Shown one piece after another: positions 36,250-43,344 of a stretch of 64,000 nucleotides of DNA; position 1 is the first letter of the stretch, and each line of letters begins with the position of its first letter. This DNA comes from Sphingomonas donggukensis. GTDB lineage: Bacteria; Pseudomonadota; Alphaproteobacteria; Sphingomonadales; Sphingomonadaceae. Made by a program: the position numbers and the translations under genes. The notes beneath the pieces are model-generated. The model had not been told where the DNA came from. It worked only from the letters and a program-made list of their open reading frames with translations, and made no database searches. The stretch covers positions 1,178,001 through 1,242,000 of the forward strand of contig NZ_CP098401.1 of assembly GCF_023674425.1 (NCBI RefSeq), read 5' to 3'.

Positions 36250-37178
36250 GCACCACTCCCTCCTGGCACCAGAAGCTGATCGGCGGGTTCAAGCGGACGT
36301 CGGACAAGCTGGTCGGCAACCTCGCCGGGCTCGGCGCGGCGCGGCTGGACGATGCGACATTGGACGAGATCGAGGAAGCGCTGATCGCGTCCGACCTCGG
36401 CCCCGCCACCGCCGCCAGGGTGCGCCAGCGGCTGGCCGACGGGCAGTTCGAACGCAACATGGAGGAGCTGGGCATCCGCCTGGTGGTGGCCGAGGAAGTC
36501 GCCCGCGCGCTCGCCCCCGTCGCCGAACCGCTGGAGGTCGACGCCTTTCCGCGGCCACAGGTGATCCTGGTCATCGGCGTCAACGGCAGCGGCAAGACCA
36601 CGACTATCGCCAAGCTGGCCAGCATGTTCATGGAGCAGGATTACGGCGTCATGCTGGCGGCGGGCGACACTTTCCGAGCCGCCGCGATCGGGCAGCTTCG
36701 CACCTGGGCGGAGCGTATCGGCGTGCCGATCGTGACCGGACCGGAGGGCGGCGACGCGGCGGGCATCGTCTATGAGGCGGTGAAGCAGGCGACGGCGACC
36801 GGCATCGACGTGCTGATCGTCGACACCGCCGGGCGATTGCAGAACAAGCGCGAGCTGATGGACGAACTCGCCAAGATCCGCCGCGTGCTGGGTCGCCTGA
36901 ATCCGGAGGCGCCGCACGACGTCGTGCTCGTGCTCGACGCCACCACCGGCCAGAACGCGCTCAACCAGATCGAGGTGTTCAAGGAAGTCGCCGGCGTCAC
37001 CGGCCTCGTCATGACCAAGCTCGACGGAACGGCGCGCGGCGGCGTGCTGGTGGCGGCGGCGGAGAAATACGGCATGCCGATCCACGCGATCGGTGTCGGC
37101 GAAAAGGTCGATGACCTGCGCCCGTTCGACGCGATGGAAGTCGCCCGGATCATCGCCGGGGTCGAGGAACTGTTGTGA
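36246..37178 (+). CDS. ftsY: SRP receptor FtsY
   Basis: A 310-residue membrane-associated GTPase that receives ribosome-nascent chain complexes from Ffh. NG domain with P-loop GVNGSGKTTT (111-120), GDTFRAAAIGQL, DTAGRLQNK and TKLDGTARGGVL. The acidic A domain of enterobacterial FtsY is missing, as is usual in alphaproteobacteria. It overlaps mtaB (ATGA) upstream and the YciB gene (GTGA) downstream, so the three form one coupled unit. Confidence 0.95.
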   Translation: MSTTPSWHQKLIGGFKRTSDKLVGNLAGLGAARLDDATLDEIEEALIASDLGPATAARVRQRLADGQFERNMEELGIRLVVAEEVARALAPVAEPLEVDAFPRPQVILVIGVNGSGKTTTIAKLASMFMEQDYGVMLAAGDTFRAAAIGQLRTWAERIGVPIVTGPEGGDAAGIVYEAVKQATATGIDVLIVDTAGRLQNKRELMDELAKIRRVLGRLNPEAPHDVVLVLDATTGQNALNQIEVFKEVAGVTGLVMTKLDGTARGGVLVAAAEKYGMPIHAIGVGEKVDDLRPFDAMEVARIIAGVEELL

Positions 37179-37801
37179 CCGCTCCGAAGCCCCCGAACCC
37201 CGCGCCCTCTGCTGGCCTGCGCGCCGCGATCGATTACGGGCCGCTGCTCGTGTTCTTCGCGGTCAATTTCTTCGCGCCGGGACCGGCGCTCGCGCGGATC
37301 ATGGCGGCGACGATCGCTTTCATGGTCGCGATGGTGGTGGCGGTCGTCGTGTCGTGGGTGAAGACGCGCCACGTCTCGCCGATGCTGTGGATTTCGGCGG
37401 TTCTGATCCTGGTGTTCGGCGGACTGACCCTGTATTTCCACGACGAACGCTTCATCAAGATGAAGCCGACGTTCGTCTACGCGCTGTTCGCGGGCGTGCT
37501 GGGGTTCGGGCTGGCGACGGGGCGACCGTTGCTGCAGGCGCTGCTGGGGTCGGCGTATCCGGGCCTGAGCGAGAACGGGTGGCGCAAACTGACGGTCAAC
37601 TGGACCGTCTTCTTCGCCGCGATGGCGGTGCTGAATGAAGTCGTGTGGCGCTCGACCACGACCGATCAGTGGGTGTTCTTCAAATTTCCGGGCTGCGCGA
37701 TCATCACGGTCGTGTTCGCGCTCGCGAACATACCGATGCTGCTGAAGCACGGGCTGACCCTGGGCGACACCGACGAAACGCCGGTGCCGCCCGAGGGTTG
37801 A
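37175..37801 (+). CDS. yciB: YciB/IspZ family inner membrane protein (septation protein A)
   Basis: A 208-residue protein with about five membrane helices. RAAIDYGPLLVFFAVNF, then LTLYFHDERFIKMKPTFVYALFA and the NEVVWRSTTTDQWVFFK segment are typical YciB signatures. Family members affect cell envelope synthesis and septation, with a role that remains unclear. The GTG start overlaps the ftsY stop. The 3' end is 4 nt from the convergent sodB stop, with no obvious terminator between. Confidence 0.93.
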   Translation: MTAPKPPNPAPSAGLRAAIDYGPLLVFFAVNFFAPGPALARIMAATIAFMVAMVVAVVVSWVKTRHVSPMLWISAVLILVFGGLTLYFHDERFIKMKPTFVYALFAGVLGFGLATGRPLLQALLGSAYPGLSENGWRKLTVNWTVFFAAMAVLNEVVWRSTTTDQWVFFKFPGCAIITVVFALANIPMLLKHGLTLGDTDETPVPPEG

Positions 37802-37805
37802 GCGA

Positions 37806-38417
37806 TTACTTCTTCGCCGCGTCGTAGCGCTGGCCGGCGACGTCCCAGTCGACCACGTTCCACCACGCCTTCAGATAGTCGGGACGGACGTTGCGGTAGG
37901 TGATGTAATAGGCGTGTTCCCACACGTCGTTGCCCAGGATCGGCGTGCCCTTCGTCTCGGCGACGTCCATCAGCGGGTTGTCCTGGTTGGGCGTCGAGGT
38001 GATGGCTAGCTCGCCGTCCTCGCCCACGATCAGCCAGACCCAGCCCGACCCGAACTGGCCGACGCCGGCGGCGTTGAACTTTTCCTTCATGGCATCGACC
38101 GAACCGAACTTCGCGTCGATCGCGTCCTTCAGCGCGCCCGATGGCTCGGACCCGCCGCCCTTCATCGATTTCCAGAAGAAGTCGTGGTTCCAATAGCCGC
38201 CACCGTTGTTGCGCAGGATCGGCGGCTTGCCCCCGACCGACTTCAGGATGTCCTCGATCGACTTGCCCTCAAGGCCGCTGTCGGCGGCGACCGCCTCGTT
38301 CAGCTTGTCGGTATAGGCCTTGTGATGCTTGTCGTGGTGGAGCGTCATCGTCTCCTTGTCGATCGTCGGCTCCAGCGCGTCGTAGGCGTAAGGGAGCGGC
38401 GGAAGTTCGAAGGCCAT
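37806..38417 (-). CDS. sodB: Superoxide dismutase, Fe/Mn family
   Basis: A 203-residue cytoplasmic enzyme dismutating superoxide. Metal ligands are visible: His in TMTLHHDKHHKAY, His in NNGGGYWNHDFFW, Asp and His in DVWEHAYYITYRN. The ATG at 38417 follows AAGGAGA. The sequence looks like the Fe-type used by alphaproteobacteria, though Fe versus Mn (or cambialistic use) cannot be decided with certainty from sequence. It is a single-gene unit. Confidence 0.95.
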   Translation of the reverse strand: MAFELPPLPYAYDALEPTIDKETMTLHHDKHHKAYTDKLNEAVAADSGLEGKSIEDILKSVGGKPPILRNNGGGYWNHDFFWKSMKGGGSEPSGALKDAIDAKFGSVDAMKEKFNAAGVGQFGSGWVWLIVGEDGELAITSTPNQDNPLMDVAETKGTPILGNDVWEHAYYITYRNVRPDYLKAWWNVVDWDVAGQRYDAAKK

Positions 38418-38516
38418 GACAAATCTCCTTGTGGGAATGACGTGCGGGCAACGCAGGGCGCGGGCGTTGGCTCCCACCCTCCGGGCTCGTTACGGCAGCG
38501 ATATGGAGATGCGGGG

Positions 38517-39533
38517 CTAGCCGAGCAACCCGTGACGACGCAGTGCGTGGCGAAGCTGGTCGTAGGTCAGACCAAGCGCGGCGGCGGCAGCGCGCTGGTT
38601 GTAGCGATGCTCGGCCATGCAGCGGCTGAGCAGCTCGCGCTCGAACCGCGCGACGCGGGCCTTGAAATCGGACGGCCCCTCCTCGCACGCGACGACCGGC
38701 TCGTCGGCGCTAAGCGGGGCGGAAGACGGGTTCTGGCGCGCCGCAACGGTGGCGCCGGGACGGTGGGGCGAGGCGAACGGATCGATCTCGATCGCATCGA
38801 TCGGCCCGGCTTGCTCCCATCGATAGACCGCGCGTTCGACCACGTTCTTCAGCTCGCGGACGTTCCCCGGCCAGCCATATTCGGACAGCTGGTCGATCGC
38901 GCGCGGGCCGAAGCCCGTCCAGGTCTCGCGCCCCACCTCCGACGCCATGCGCCGCCCGAAGAAGTCGGCGAGCACGAGGATGTCTCCAGCACGCGCGCGG
39001 AGCGGCGGCAGCGTCACGACTTCGAAGCTCAGCCGGTCGAGCAGGTCGGCGCGGAACGTGCCCTTCTCCACCCGTTCGGGCAGATGCTCGTTAGTCGCCG
39101 CGACGATACGAACGTCGACGCGGATCGGACGCGACGCGCCGATGCGCGTGATCTCGCCATATTCGACGGCGCGGAGCAGGCGGTCCTGCGCCGCCATCGA
39201 GAGCGTGCCGAGTTCGTCGAGAAACAACGTGCCGCCGTCCGCCTCCTCGAACCGCCCGACACGCGACTTGGTGGCGCCGGTGAACGACCCCGCCTCGTGC
39301 CCAAACAATTCGGCCTCGATCAGCGTCTCGGGCAGCGCTGCGCAGTTCATCACGACCAGTGGCTGGTCCCACCGCGGGCTGAGGCGGTGGAGGCGTTCGG
39401 CGACGAGTTCCTTGCCGGTCCCGCGTTCGCCGATCACCAGCACCGGGCGGTCGAGCGCGGCGGCGCGACTGGCGCGTTCGAGCGCGTCGAGAAAAGCTCC
39501 GGACTGGCCGACGACCTGGGTGGCGCGCTGCAT
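38517..39533 (-). CDS. pspF: PspF, sigma-54 activator of the psp operon
   Basis: A 338-residue AAA+ activator lacking any N-terminal sensory domain, as in PspF. P-loop GERGTGKE, the sigma-54 contact loop GSFTGA (Ser in place of the usual Ala), Walker B GGTLFLDELGTL, and a Fis-type helix-turn-helix at the C-terminus (NQRAAAAALGLTYDQLRHALRRHG). A ~60-residue linker before the HTH is longer than in E. coli. In the known system PspA restrains PspF until the membrane is stressed. The ATG at 39533 gives the usual start (VVGQSGAFLDALE). Divergent from pspA. Confidence 0.9.
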   Translation of the reverse strand: MQRATQVVGQSGAFLDALERASRAAALDRPVLVIGERGTGKELVAERLHRLSPRWDQPLVVMNCAALPETLIEAELFGHEAGSFTGATKSRVGRFEEADGGTLFLDELGTLSMAAQDRLLRAVEYGEITRIGASRPIRVDVRIVAATNEHLPERVEKGTFRADLLDRLSFEVVTLPPLRARAGDILVLADFFGRRMASEVGRETWTGFGPRAIDQLSEYGWPGNVRELKNVVERAVYRWEQAGPIDAIEIDPFASPHRPGATVAARQNPSSAPLSADEPVVACEEGPSDFKARVARFERELLSRCMAEHRYNQRAAAAALGLTYDQLRHALRRHGLLG

Positions 39534-39544
39534 GATCCGGAGGA

Positions 39545-39578
39545 TTGGCAAATTTCGCCAGATGTTGGCAAGCGGCAA
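39545..39578. promoter_or_regulatory. Candidate PspF enhancer sites
   Basis: Between pspF and pspA, and about 60-90 bp upstream of the sigma-54 promoter, lie closely spaced TTGGCAA and CGCCA half-sites arranged as imperfect dyads (GCCA-N5-TGGC). The distance is suitable for PspF upstream activator sites. The consensus in this lineage is not known to me, so this is inferred. Confidence 0.35.
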
Positions 39579-39634
39579 AATCGCGCTGTCAGCAACTATC
39601 GGCCATATCGCTGATTTCAGGCGTTTTTCGAAAC

Positions 39635-39650
39635 TGGCACGGCGCGTGCA
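39635..39650 (+). promoter_or_regulatory. Sigma-54 promoter of pspA
   Basis: TGGCAC (-24) and GTGCA (-12) with 5 bp between, against the consensus TGGCAC-N5-TTGCA; the invariant GG and GC are present at the correct spacing. Transcription would start about 90 nt before the pspA ATG. The adjacent divergent pspF supports the call. Confidence 0.8.
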
Positions 39651-39748
39651 GAGCTGTTGGCAACCGCCGATCGACCCCTTGATCGGCGCGCCGGGGTGGG
39701 GATCCCTCTCCCCGCCCCGGCAAACAGTCGAGTAGGAGTTACCGTTTC

Positions 39749-40414
39749 ATGGGCATCTTCAGCCGCACGCGCGACATCATTGCCGCCAACGTCACCGACC
39801 TGCTCGACAAGGCGGAAGACCCGGCCAAGATGGTCCGCATGATCATCTCCGAGATGGAGGACACGCTGGTCGAGGTTCGCGCGTCGGCCGCGCGCACCAT
39901 CGCCGACCAGAAGGAAATGCGCCGCCACATCATCAAGCTGGAGGGTTTGCAGTCGAGCTGGACCGAAAAGGCCGAGCTGGCGCTGTCGAAGGACCGCGAG
40001 GATCTCGCCAAGGCCGCCCTGGTCGAGCGCCAGAAGGCCGCAGACATGTGCGACCAGCTGAACGCCGAGATCGCGGTGCTCGAGGATGCGCTGCGCGCCT
40101 ACGAAGTCGACATCGCCAAGCTGCAGAAGAAATTGAGCGAGGCACGCGCCCGGCAGAATTCGGTCGAGACGCGGCTGGAAAGCGCCAACAACCGCTACCG
40201 CCTGCGCGACATGTATGCCGGTGCCAAGACCGCCGACGCCTTCTCGCGCTTCGACGTGATGGAGCGCCGCGTGGACGAGGCCGAGGGCCGCGCCGACGCC
40301 GCCGGGCTGGGAGCGATCCGCACGCTGGACGACGAGATTGCCGACCTGCGCTCCAACGACCGGGTCGATGCCGACCTCGCCGCGCTCAAAGCGCGCCTGA
40401 ACAAGGAGGGTTGA
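39749..40414 (+). CDS. pspA: Phage shock protein A
   Basis: A 221-residue ESCRT-III-like peripheral membrane protein that binds stressed membranes and inhibits PspF. An N-terminal amphipathic helix (MGIFSRTRDIIAANVTDLLDK) precedes long coiled coils (EDPAKMVRMIISEMEDTLVEVR and following). Length and absence of Cys/Trp-rich domains fit PspA rather than Vipp1 (no C-terminal extension). ATG follows TAGGAG. First gene behind the sigma-54 promoter. Confidence 0.95.
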   Translation: MGIFSRTRDIIAANVTDLLDKAEDPAKMVRMIISEMEDTLVEVRASAARTIADQKEMRRHIIKLEGLQSSWTEKAELALSKDREDLAKAALVERQKAADMCDQLNAEIAVLEDALRAYEVDIAKLQKKLSEARARQNSVETRLESANNRYRLRDMYAGAKTADAFSRFDVMERRVDEAEGRADAAGLGAIRTLDDEIADLRSNDRVDADLAALKARLNKEG

Positions 40415-40418
40415 GACG

Positions 40419-40700
40419 ATGGAAGGCTTTTACGTCGTTTTGATCGTCGCCACGCTGTTCGTCGGGCTGCCGTGGATGGTGTTCCATTACATCACCAAGT
40501 GGAAGCAGGCGCCGCGGATCACGGACGAGGACGAGAAGATGCTCGACGAGCTCTATCACTTCGCCCGCCGTATCGAGGACCGGGTGCAGACGATCGAACG
40601 CATCGTTGCCGCCGACAACCCCGATTTCCGCCAGCTGTCGGCGCCGACACCGCCCAGCCTGACCGAAGCCACCGATTATTCGCTTTCCCGGAGGAACTGA
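40419..40700 (+). CDS. pspB: Phage shock protein B
   Basis: A 93-residue inner membrane protein: one helix (about 5-24), the short FHYITKWKQAP region, and a cytoplasmic coiled coil ending RRIEDRVQTIERIVAADNP. The last block matches the E. coli PspB end (RIQALESILDAEHP). With PspC it senses membrane stress and recruits PspA. The same plan recurs in five genes downstream. AAGGAGG overlaps the pspA 3' end just upstream of the ATG. Confidence 0.93.
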   Translation: MEGFYVVLIVATLFVGLPWMVFHYITKWKQAPRITDEDEKMLDELYHFARRIEDRVQTIERIVAADNPDFRQLSAPTPPSLTEATDYSLSRRN

Positions 40701-40701
40701 A

Positions 40702-41079
40702 ATGTCCGCCAGCCGCACCAAATTCTACACCGACAAGCCCAATGGCAAATGGATGGGCGTCTGCGCCGGGATTTCCGATTACACCGGCATCGACGTCACC
40801 TTCGTCCGGGTCGCGATGGTCCTGCTGACGGTCGTCACCAACGGCGTCGCCATCATCGGCTACTTCGCCGCAGGCAAGCTCGCACCGGCCAAGCCGTACG
40901 ACCTTTACGAGACCGCCGACGACCAGAAGTTCTGGCAGGGCGTGCGCACCAACACCAAGCGCACCACCGCCGAGGTCCGCAGCAAGTTCCGCGAGCTCGA
41001 CCGGCGCCTGGCGGATGTCGAAACCTACTACACCAGCCGCAACACGCGCCTGGCCGACGAGATCGAGGCGCTGCGCTGA
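40702..41079 (+). CDS. pspC: Phage shock protein C
   Basis: A 125-residue membrane protein. The PspC domain (GKWMGVCAGISDYTGIDVTFVRVAMVLLTVVTNGVAIIGYFAAGKLAP) fills residues 14-65. The C-terminal cytoplasmic part is a charged coiled coil ending RLADEIEALR, which resembles the end of the downstream PspB-like proteins (REIEMLR, DQIEQLR). It follows pspB by 1 nt and is preceded by GGAGG. Confidence 0.94.
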   Translation: MSASRTKFYTDKPNGKWMGVCAGISDYTGIDVTFVRVAMVLLTVVTNGVAIIGYFAAGKLAPAKPYDLYETADDQKFWQGVRTNTKRTTAEVRSKFRELDRRLADVETYYTSRNTRLADEIEALR

Positions 41080-41110
41080 AGCGCAGGCCGGCTGATACAG
41101 GAGACGACCG

Positions 41111-41401
41111 ATGAGCTGGGGTGGACCGGGTTTCGTGCTGGCGATCATCGCGATCAGCACGATCGGGTGGGTGCTGACGACCTGGATCAGGGCGCGGCAC
41201 GGCTATCCGATCGAGAATGAATGGTCGGGCAGCGCCCACCGCGGCGATCCGGAGGGCGAGCGCAAGGTGACGCTTCTCACCAACGAGAATGCGCGGCTGA
41301 CCGGACAGGTCGGGCGGCTGGAGGAACGGATCGCGGTGCTGGAACGCATCGCCACCGACCCCGCGACCCGCACCGCCCGCGATATCGACGCGCTGCGCTG
41401 A
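41111..41401 (+). CDS. PspB-like small membrane/coiled-coil protein 1
   Basis: A 96-residue protein: N-terminal membrane helix (about 7-25, FVLAIIAISTIGWVLTTW), a basic junction RARHGYPIENEW, and a C-terminal coiled coil VGRLEERIAVLERIATD...ARDIDALR. The membrane and junction part is clearly related to the next gene (GWV-TTW-R-(R/K)-GYP), showing duplication. The coiled-coil signature is shared with PspB. It is the first gene after pspC, with GGAGACG upstream. Role unknown; membrane partner of PspA/PspC is inferred. Confidence 0.85.
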   Translation: MSWGGPGFVLAIIAISTIGWVLTTWIRARHGYPIENEWSGSAHRGDPEGERKVTLLTNENARLTGQVGRLEERIAVLERIATDPATRTARDIDALR

Positions 41402-41424
41402 GCAGCGAACGACAGGAACAGACG

Positions 41425-41745
41425 ATGGAAAAACTGCAGTTCATCCTCGACGCCGCCCCCCTGATCGTCACGATCGTCGGGATCGGCGTTACCGGCTGGG
41501 TCGTCACGACCTGGATGCGGATCAAGAACGGCTATCCGCTCGACGGCCAGTGGGGCCAGGCGCTCTACCCCGTCCGCAACGACGAGACGGTCGAGCGGGT
41601 GAAGCTGCTGACCCAGGAGAACGGCCAGCTCCGCGCCGAGCTGGGTGCCATCAAGGACCGGCTCGCCAACGTAGAGCGCATCGTGACCGACGGCAGCCAC
41701 CGTCTCGATCGGGAGATCGAGATGCTGCGCGGCCCGGCCAACTGA
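41425..41745 (+). CDS. PspB-like small membrane/coiled-coil protein 2
   Basis: A 106-residue protein: membrane helix (about 10-30), junction TTWMRIKNGYPLDGQW, then a coiled coil ending IKDRLANVERIVTD...LDREIEMLRGPAN. It is a duplicate of the preceding gene in the helix and junction and has a longer coiled coil. The ATG at 41425 follows ACAGGAACAG. Function unknown, presumably co-expressed with psp genes. Confidence 0.85.
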   Translation: MEKLQFILDAAPLIVTIVGIGVTGWVVTTWMRIKNGYPLDGQWGQALYPVRNDETVERVKLLTQENGQLRAELGAIKDRLANVERIVTDGSHRLDREIEMLRGPAN

Positions 41746-41759
41746 AGGATTTGACGATC

Positions 41760-42041
41760 ATGAGCCCGATGCTGGTCCCGATCCTGGGAATATCCTGCGG
41801 CCTGCTGGCGATCTTCGGCGGCGTCTTCGTGAAGCCCTGGTTCGCCTATCGTCACCGCCGCATGGAGCTGGAGGCGCAGATGGTCGCAGAAAAGGCCGCC
41901 CAATACGCCTCGCGCACCGAGCAGCTGGAACAGCGGGTTCGGGTGCTGGAGCGTATCGCCACCGATCGCGGGATCGAACTCGCCGACCAGATCGAACAAC
42001 TGCGCGACGGCACCGTGGAGCCGAGCCGACCGCTGAACTGA
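41760..42041 (+). CDS. PspB-like small membrane/coiled-coil protein 3
   Basis: A 93-residue protein: membrane helix (about 4-24, with one Cys), a basic stretch (WFAYRHRRMELEAQ), and a coiled coil with TEQLEQRVRVLERIATDRGIELADQIEQLRDG. The C-terminal signature matches PspB-like proteins 1, 2 and 4. It lies 14 nt after protein 2. A 55-nt gap follows before the next, shorter ORF. Confidence 0.85.
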   Translation: MSPMLVPILGISCGLLAIFGGVFVKPWFAYRHRRMELEAQMVAEKAAQYASRTEQLEQRVRVLERIATDRGIELADQIEQLRDGTVEPSRPLN

Positions 42042-42095
42042 ACGAGGGGTGTGGGCGGACACTTTTCCGCCTGACCGGATAACAGGATACGAACA

Positions 42096-42215
42096 ATGCT
42101 GGTATTTTGCATCGTCATGGCGGCGGTGGCCGGGGTCGGCTGCTTTCTGACCGAGCGGATCGACCGGCCCCGCCGCCGCGCGGCCCGAATGGCCGAGCTT
42201 CAGCCCGCCGAATAG
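42096..42215 (+). CDS. 39-residue membrane ORF inside the Psp-like array
   Basis: A short ORF (ATG at 42096, TAG at 42213-42215) encoding one hydrophobic helix (MLVFCIVMAAVAGVGCFLTE) followed by a highly basic stretch (RIDRPRRRAARMAE). It has ACAGGATACGA upstream and lies between PspB-like genes 3 and 4. It lacks the coiled-coil end. It may be a genuine small membrane protein or the stub of a degraded member; its basic cytoplasmic end is similar in charge to the junctions of its neighbours. Confidence 0.55.
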   Translation: MLVFCIVMAAVAGVGCFLTERIDRPRRRAARMAELQPAE

Positions 42216-42252
42216 GCGCGCCACACACAGGATTTCGAGGGGAGCAGATACG

Positions 42253-42528
42253 ATGAGTGGTGGACAGTGGATGGTCGTGATGATCGTCCTGATCGCGAGT
42301 TTCTCAGGCATCATCAAGGCGAAGATGGGCATCGGCCGCCGTCGCGATCGCCGCGACTACGGCGTCGCCGACGATGCCGCCGCGACCGCCGAGAATTATC
42401 GCCTTAAGAGCGAGATCTCGAACCTGAAGGAGCGCATCCAGGTGCTGGAGCGCGTCGTCACCGACACCGAGGGCAGCGTGCGGCTCGATCGCGAGATCGA
42501 GAAGCTGCGCGACGCTCGCCACGACTAA
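42253..42528 (+). CDS. PspB-like small membrane/coiled-coil protein 4
   Basis: A 91-residue protein: membrane helix (about 5-22), a strongly basic junction (GIGRRRDRRDYG), and a coiled coil SEISNLKERIQVLERVVTD...RLDREIEKLRDARHD. KERIQVLER is very close to the PspB end of E. coli (RERIQALES). The GGGGAGCAG ribosome site precedes the ATG. Same orientation and spacing as the other members. Confidence 0.85.
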   Translation: MSGGQWMVVMIVLIASFSGIIKAKMGIGRRRDRRDYGVADDAAATAENYRLKSEISNLKERIQVLERVVTDTEGSVRLDREIEKLRDARHD

Positions 42529-42546
42529 TGCCGGGAGTTCAGCGAA

Positions 42547-42789
42547 ATGATCGATCCCAACCTGTACATCACCATCGCGACTGCCGGCCTCGCCGGGCTG
42601 GGCATGGTGACCGTCGCCGGCCTGTCGGGGTGGCGCGGGTGGCTGGCGCTGAAAAGCCAGGAACTGGCGCAGCACCGCGGCGAAACGCTGGATGCCCCGG
42701 CCCCCAATGCCAGCGCCCGCATCGAGATCGCCGACCTGAAGGAGCGTATCCGCAAGCTCGAAGCAATCGCGGCGGGGGTGGACCTGTAA
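42547..42789 (+). CDS. PspB-like small membrane/coiled-coil protein 5
   Basis: An 80-residue protein: membrane helix (about 7-25), then ALKSQELAQHRGETLDAPAPN linker and a shortened coiled coil IEIADLKERIRKLEAIAAGVDL. It keeps KERIRKLEAI but lacks the terminal REIE-LR block, so it ends like PspB itself. It is the last gene of the array, 47 nt before sufE. Confidence 0.8.
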   Translation: MIDPNLYITIATAGLAGLGMVTVAGLSGWRGWLALKSQELAQHRGETLDAPAPNASARIEIADLKERIRKLEAIAAGVDL

Positions 42790-42836
42790 GGGCGGCAACG
42801 CTTGTCGCCCTTCCCCGCCCCGGCTACCGCGCGGCG

Positions 42837-43244
42837 ATGACCCGTATCGCCGACCTTGCCGAGGAATATGACTTCCTCGAACCCGACGACCGCTACCGCC
42901 TGCTGATCGACCTGGGCCGCGCGCTGGAGCCTATGCCCGACGCGCTGAAGACCGATGCAACACTGGTCAGGGGGTGCTCCGCTTCGGTCTGGGTTTACCC
43001 GACGGTTCGGGACGACGGCACGCTCCATTTCCTGGCCGACAGCAATGCCGCGATCACGAAGGGAATCATCGCGCTGGTCCTGCTGACGGTGCAGGATTCC
43101 GCGCCCGCGTCGATATCGGCGACCGATTTCGAGGCTGCGCTCGCCCCGTTCGATTTGAAGAACCAGCTGAGTTCGAACCGGACGCAAGGGATTCCGAACA
43201 TGATCGCGCTGATCCGAGCGACGGCGGAGCGGTACGGATCGTGA
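42837..43244 (+). CDS. sufE: SufE family sulfur-transfer protein
   Basis: A 135-residue protein that accepts sulfur from cysteine desulfurase SufS and passes it on for Fe-S cluster assembly. The acceptor is Cys47 in VRGCSASVWV, and the fold pattern (DLGRALEPMPDAL, GIIALVLLTVQD, LSSNRTQGIPNMIALI) fits SufE. The ATG at 42837 gives the family length. No suf operon adjoins it; it may be read through from the psp array or have its own promoter. Confidence 0.92.
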   Translation: MTRIADLAEEYDFLEPDDRYRLLIDLGRALEPMPDALKTDATLVRGCSASVWVYPTVRDDGTLHFLADSNAAITKGIIALVLLTVQDSAPASISATDFEAALAPFDLKNQLSSNRTQGIPNMIALIRATAERYGS

Positions 43245-43250
43245 CATAGG

Positions 43251-43331
43251 CCGTTCGTGCTGAGCCTGTCGAAGCACGGGCCGCGAGCGTGGCGCCCTGG
43301 GCACGCACTTCGACAGGCTCAGTGCGAACGG
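43251..43331. repeat. Palindromic intergenic element, family C
   Basis: Arms 43251-43278 and 43304-43331 (28 bp, CCGTTCGTGCTGAGCCTGTC type) are inverted copies with four differences. The differing bases keep the self-complementary ends within each arm (GTGC...GCAC and GCAC...GTGC), so each arm can also fold alone. It separates the convergent sufE and ferredoxin-like genes. This is a widespread repeat type in sphingomonads as far as I know. Confidence 0.85.
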
Positions 43332-43344
43332 TGAGAAGAATGCC

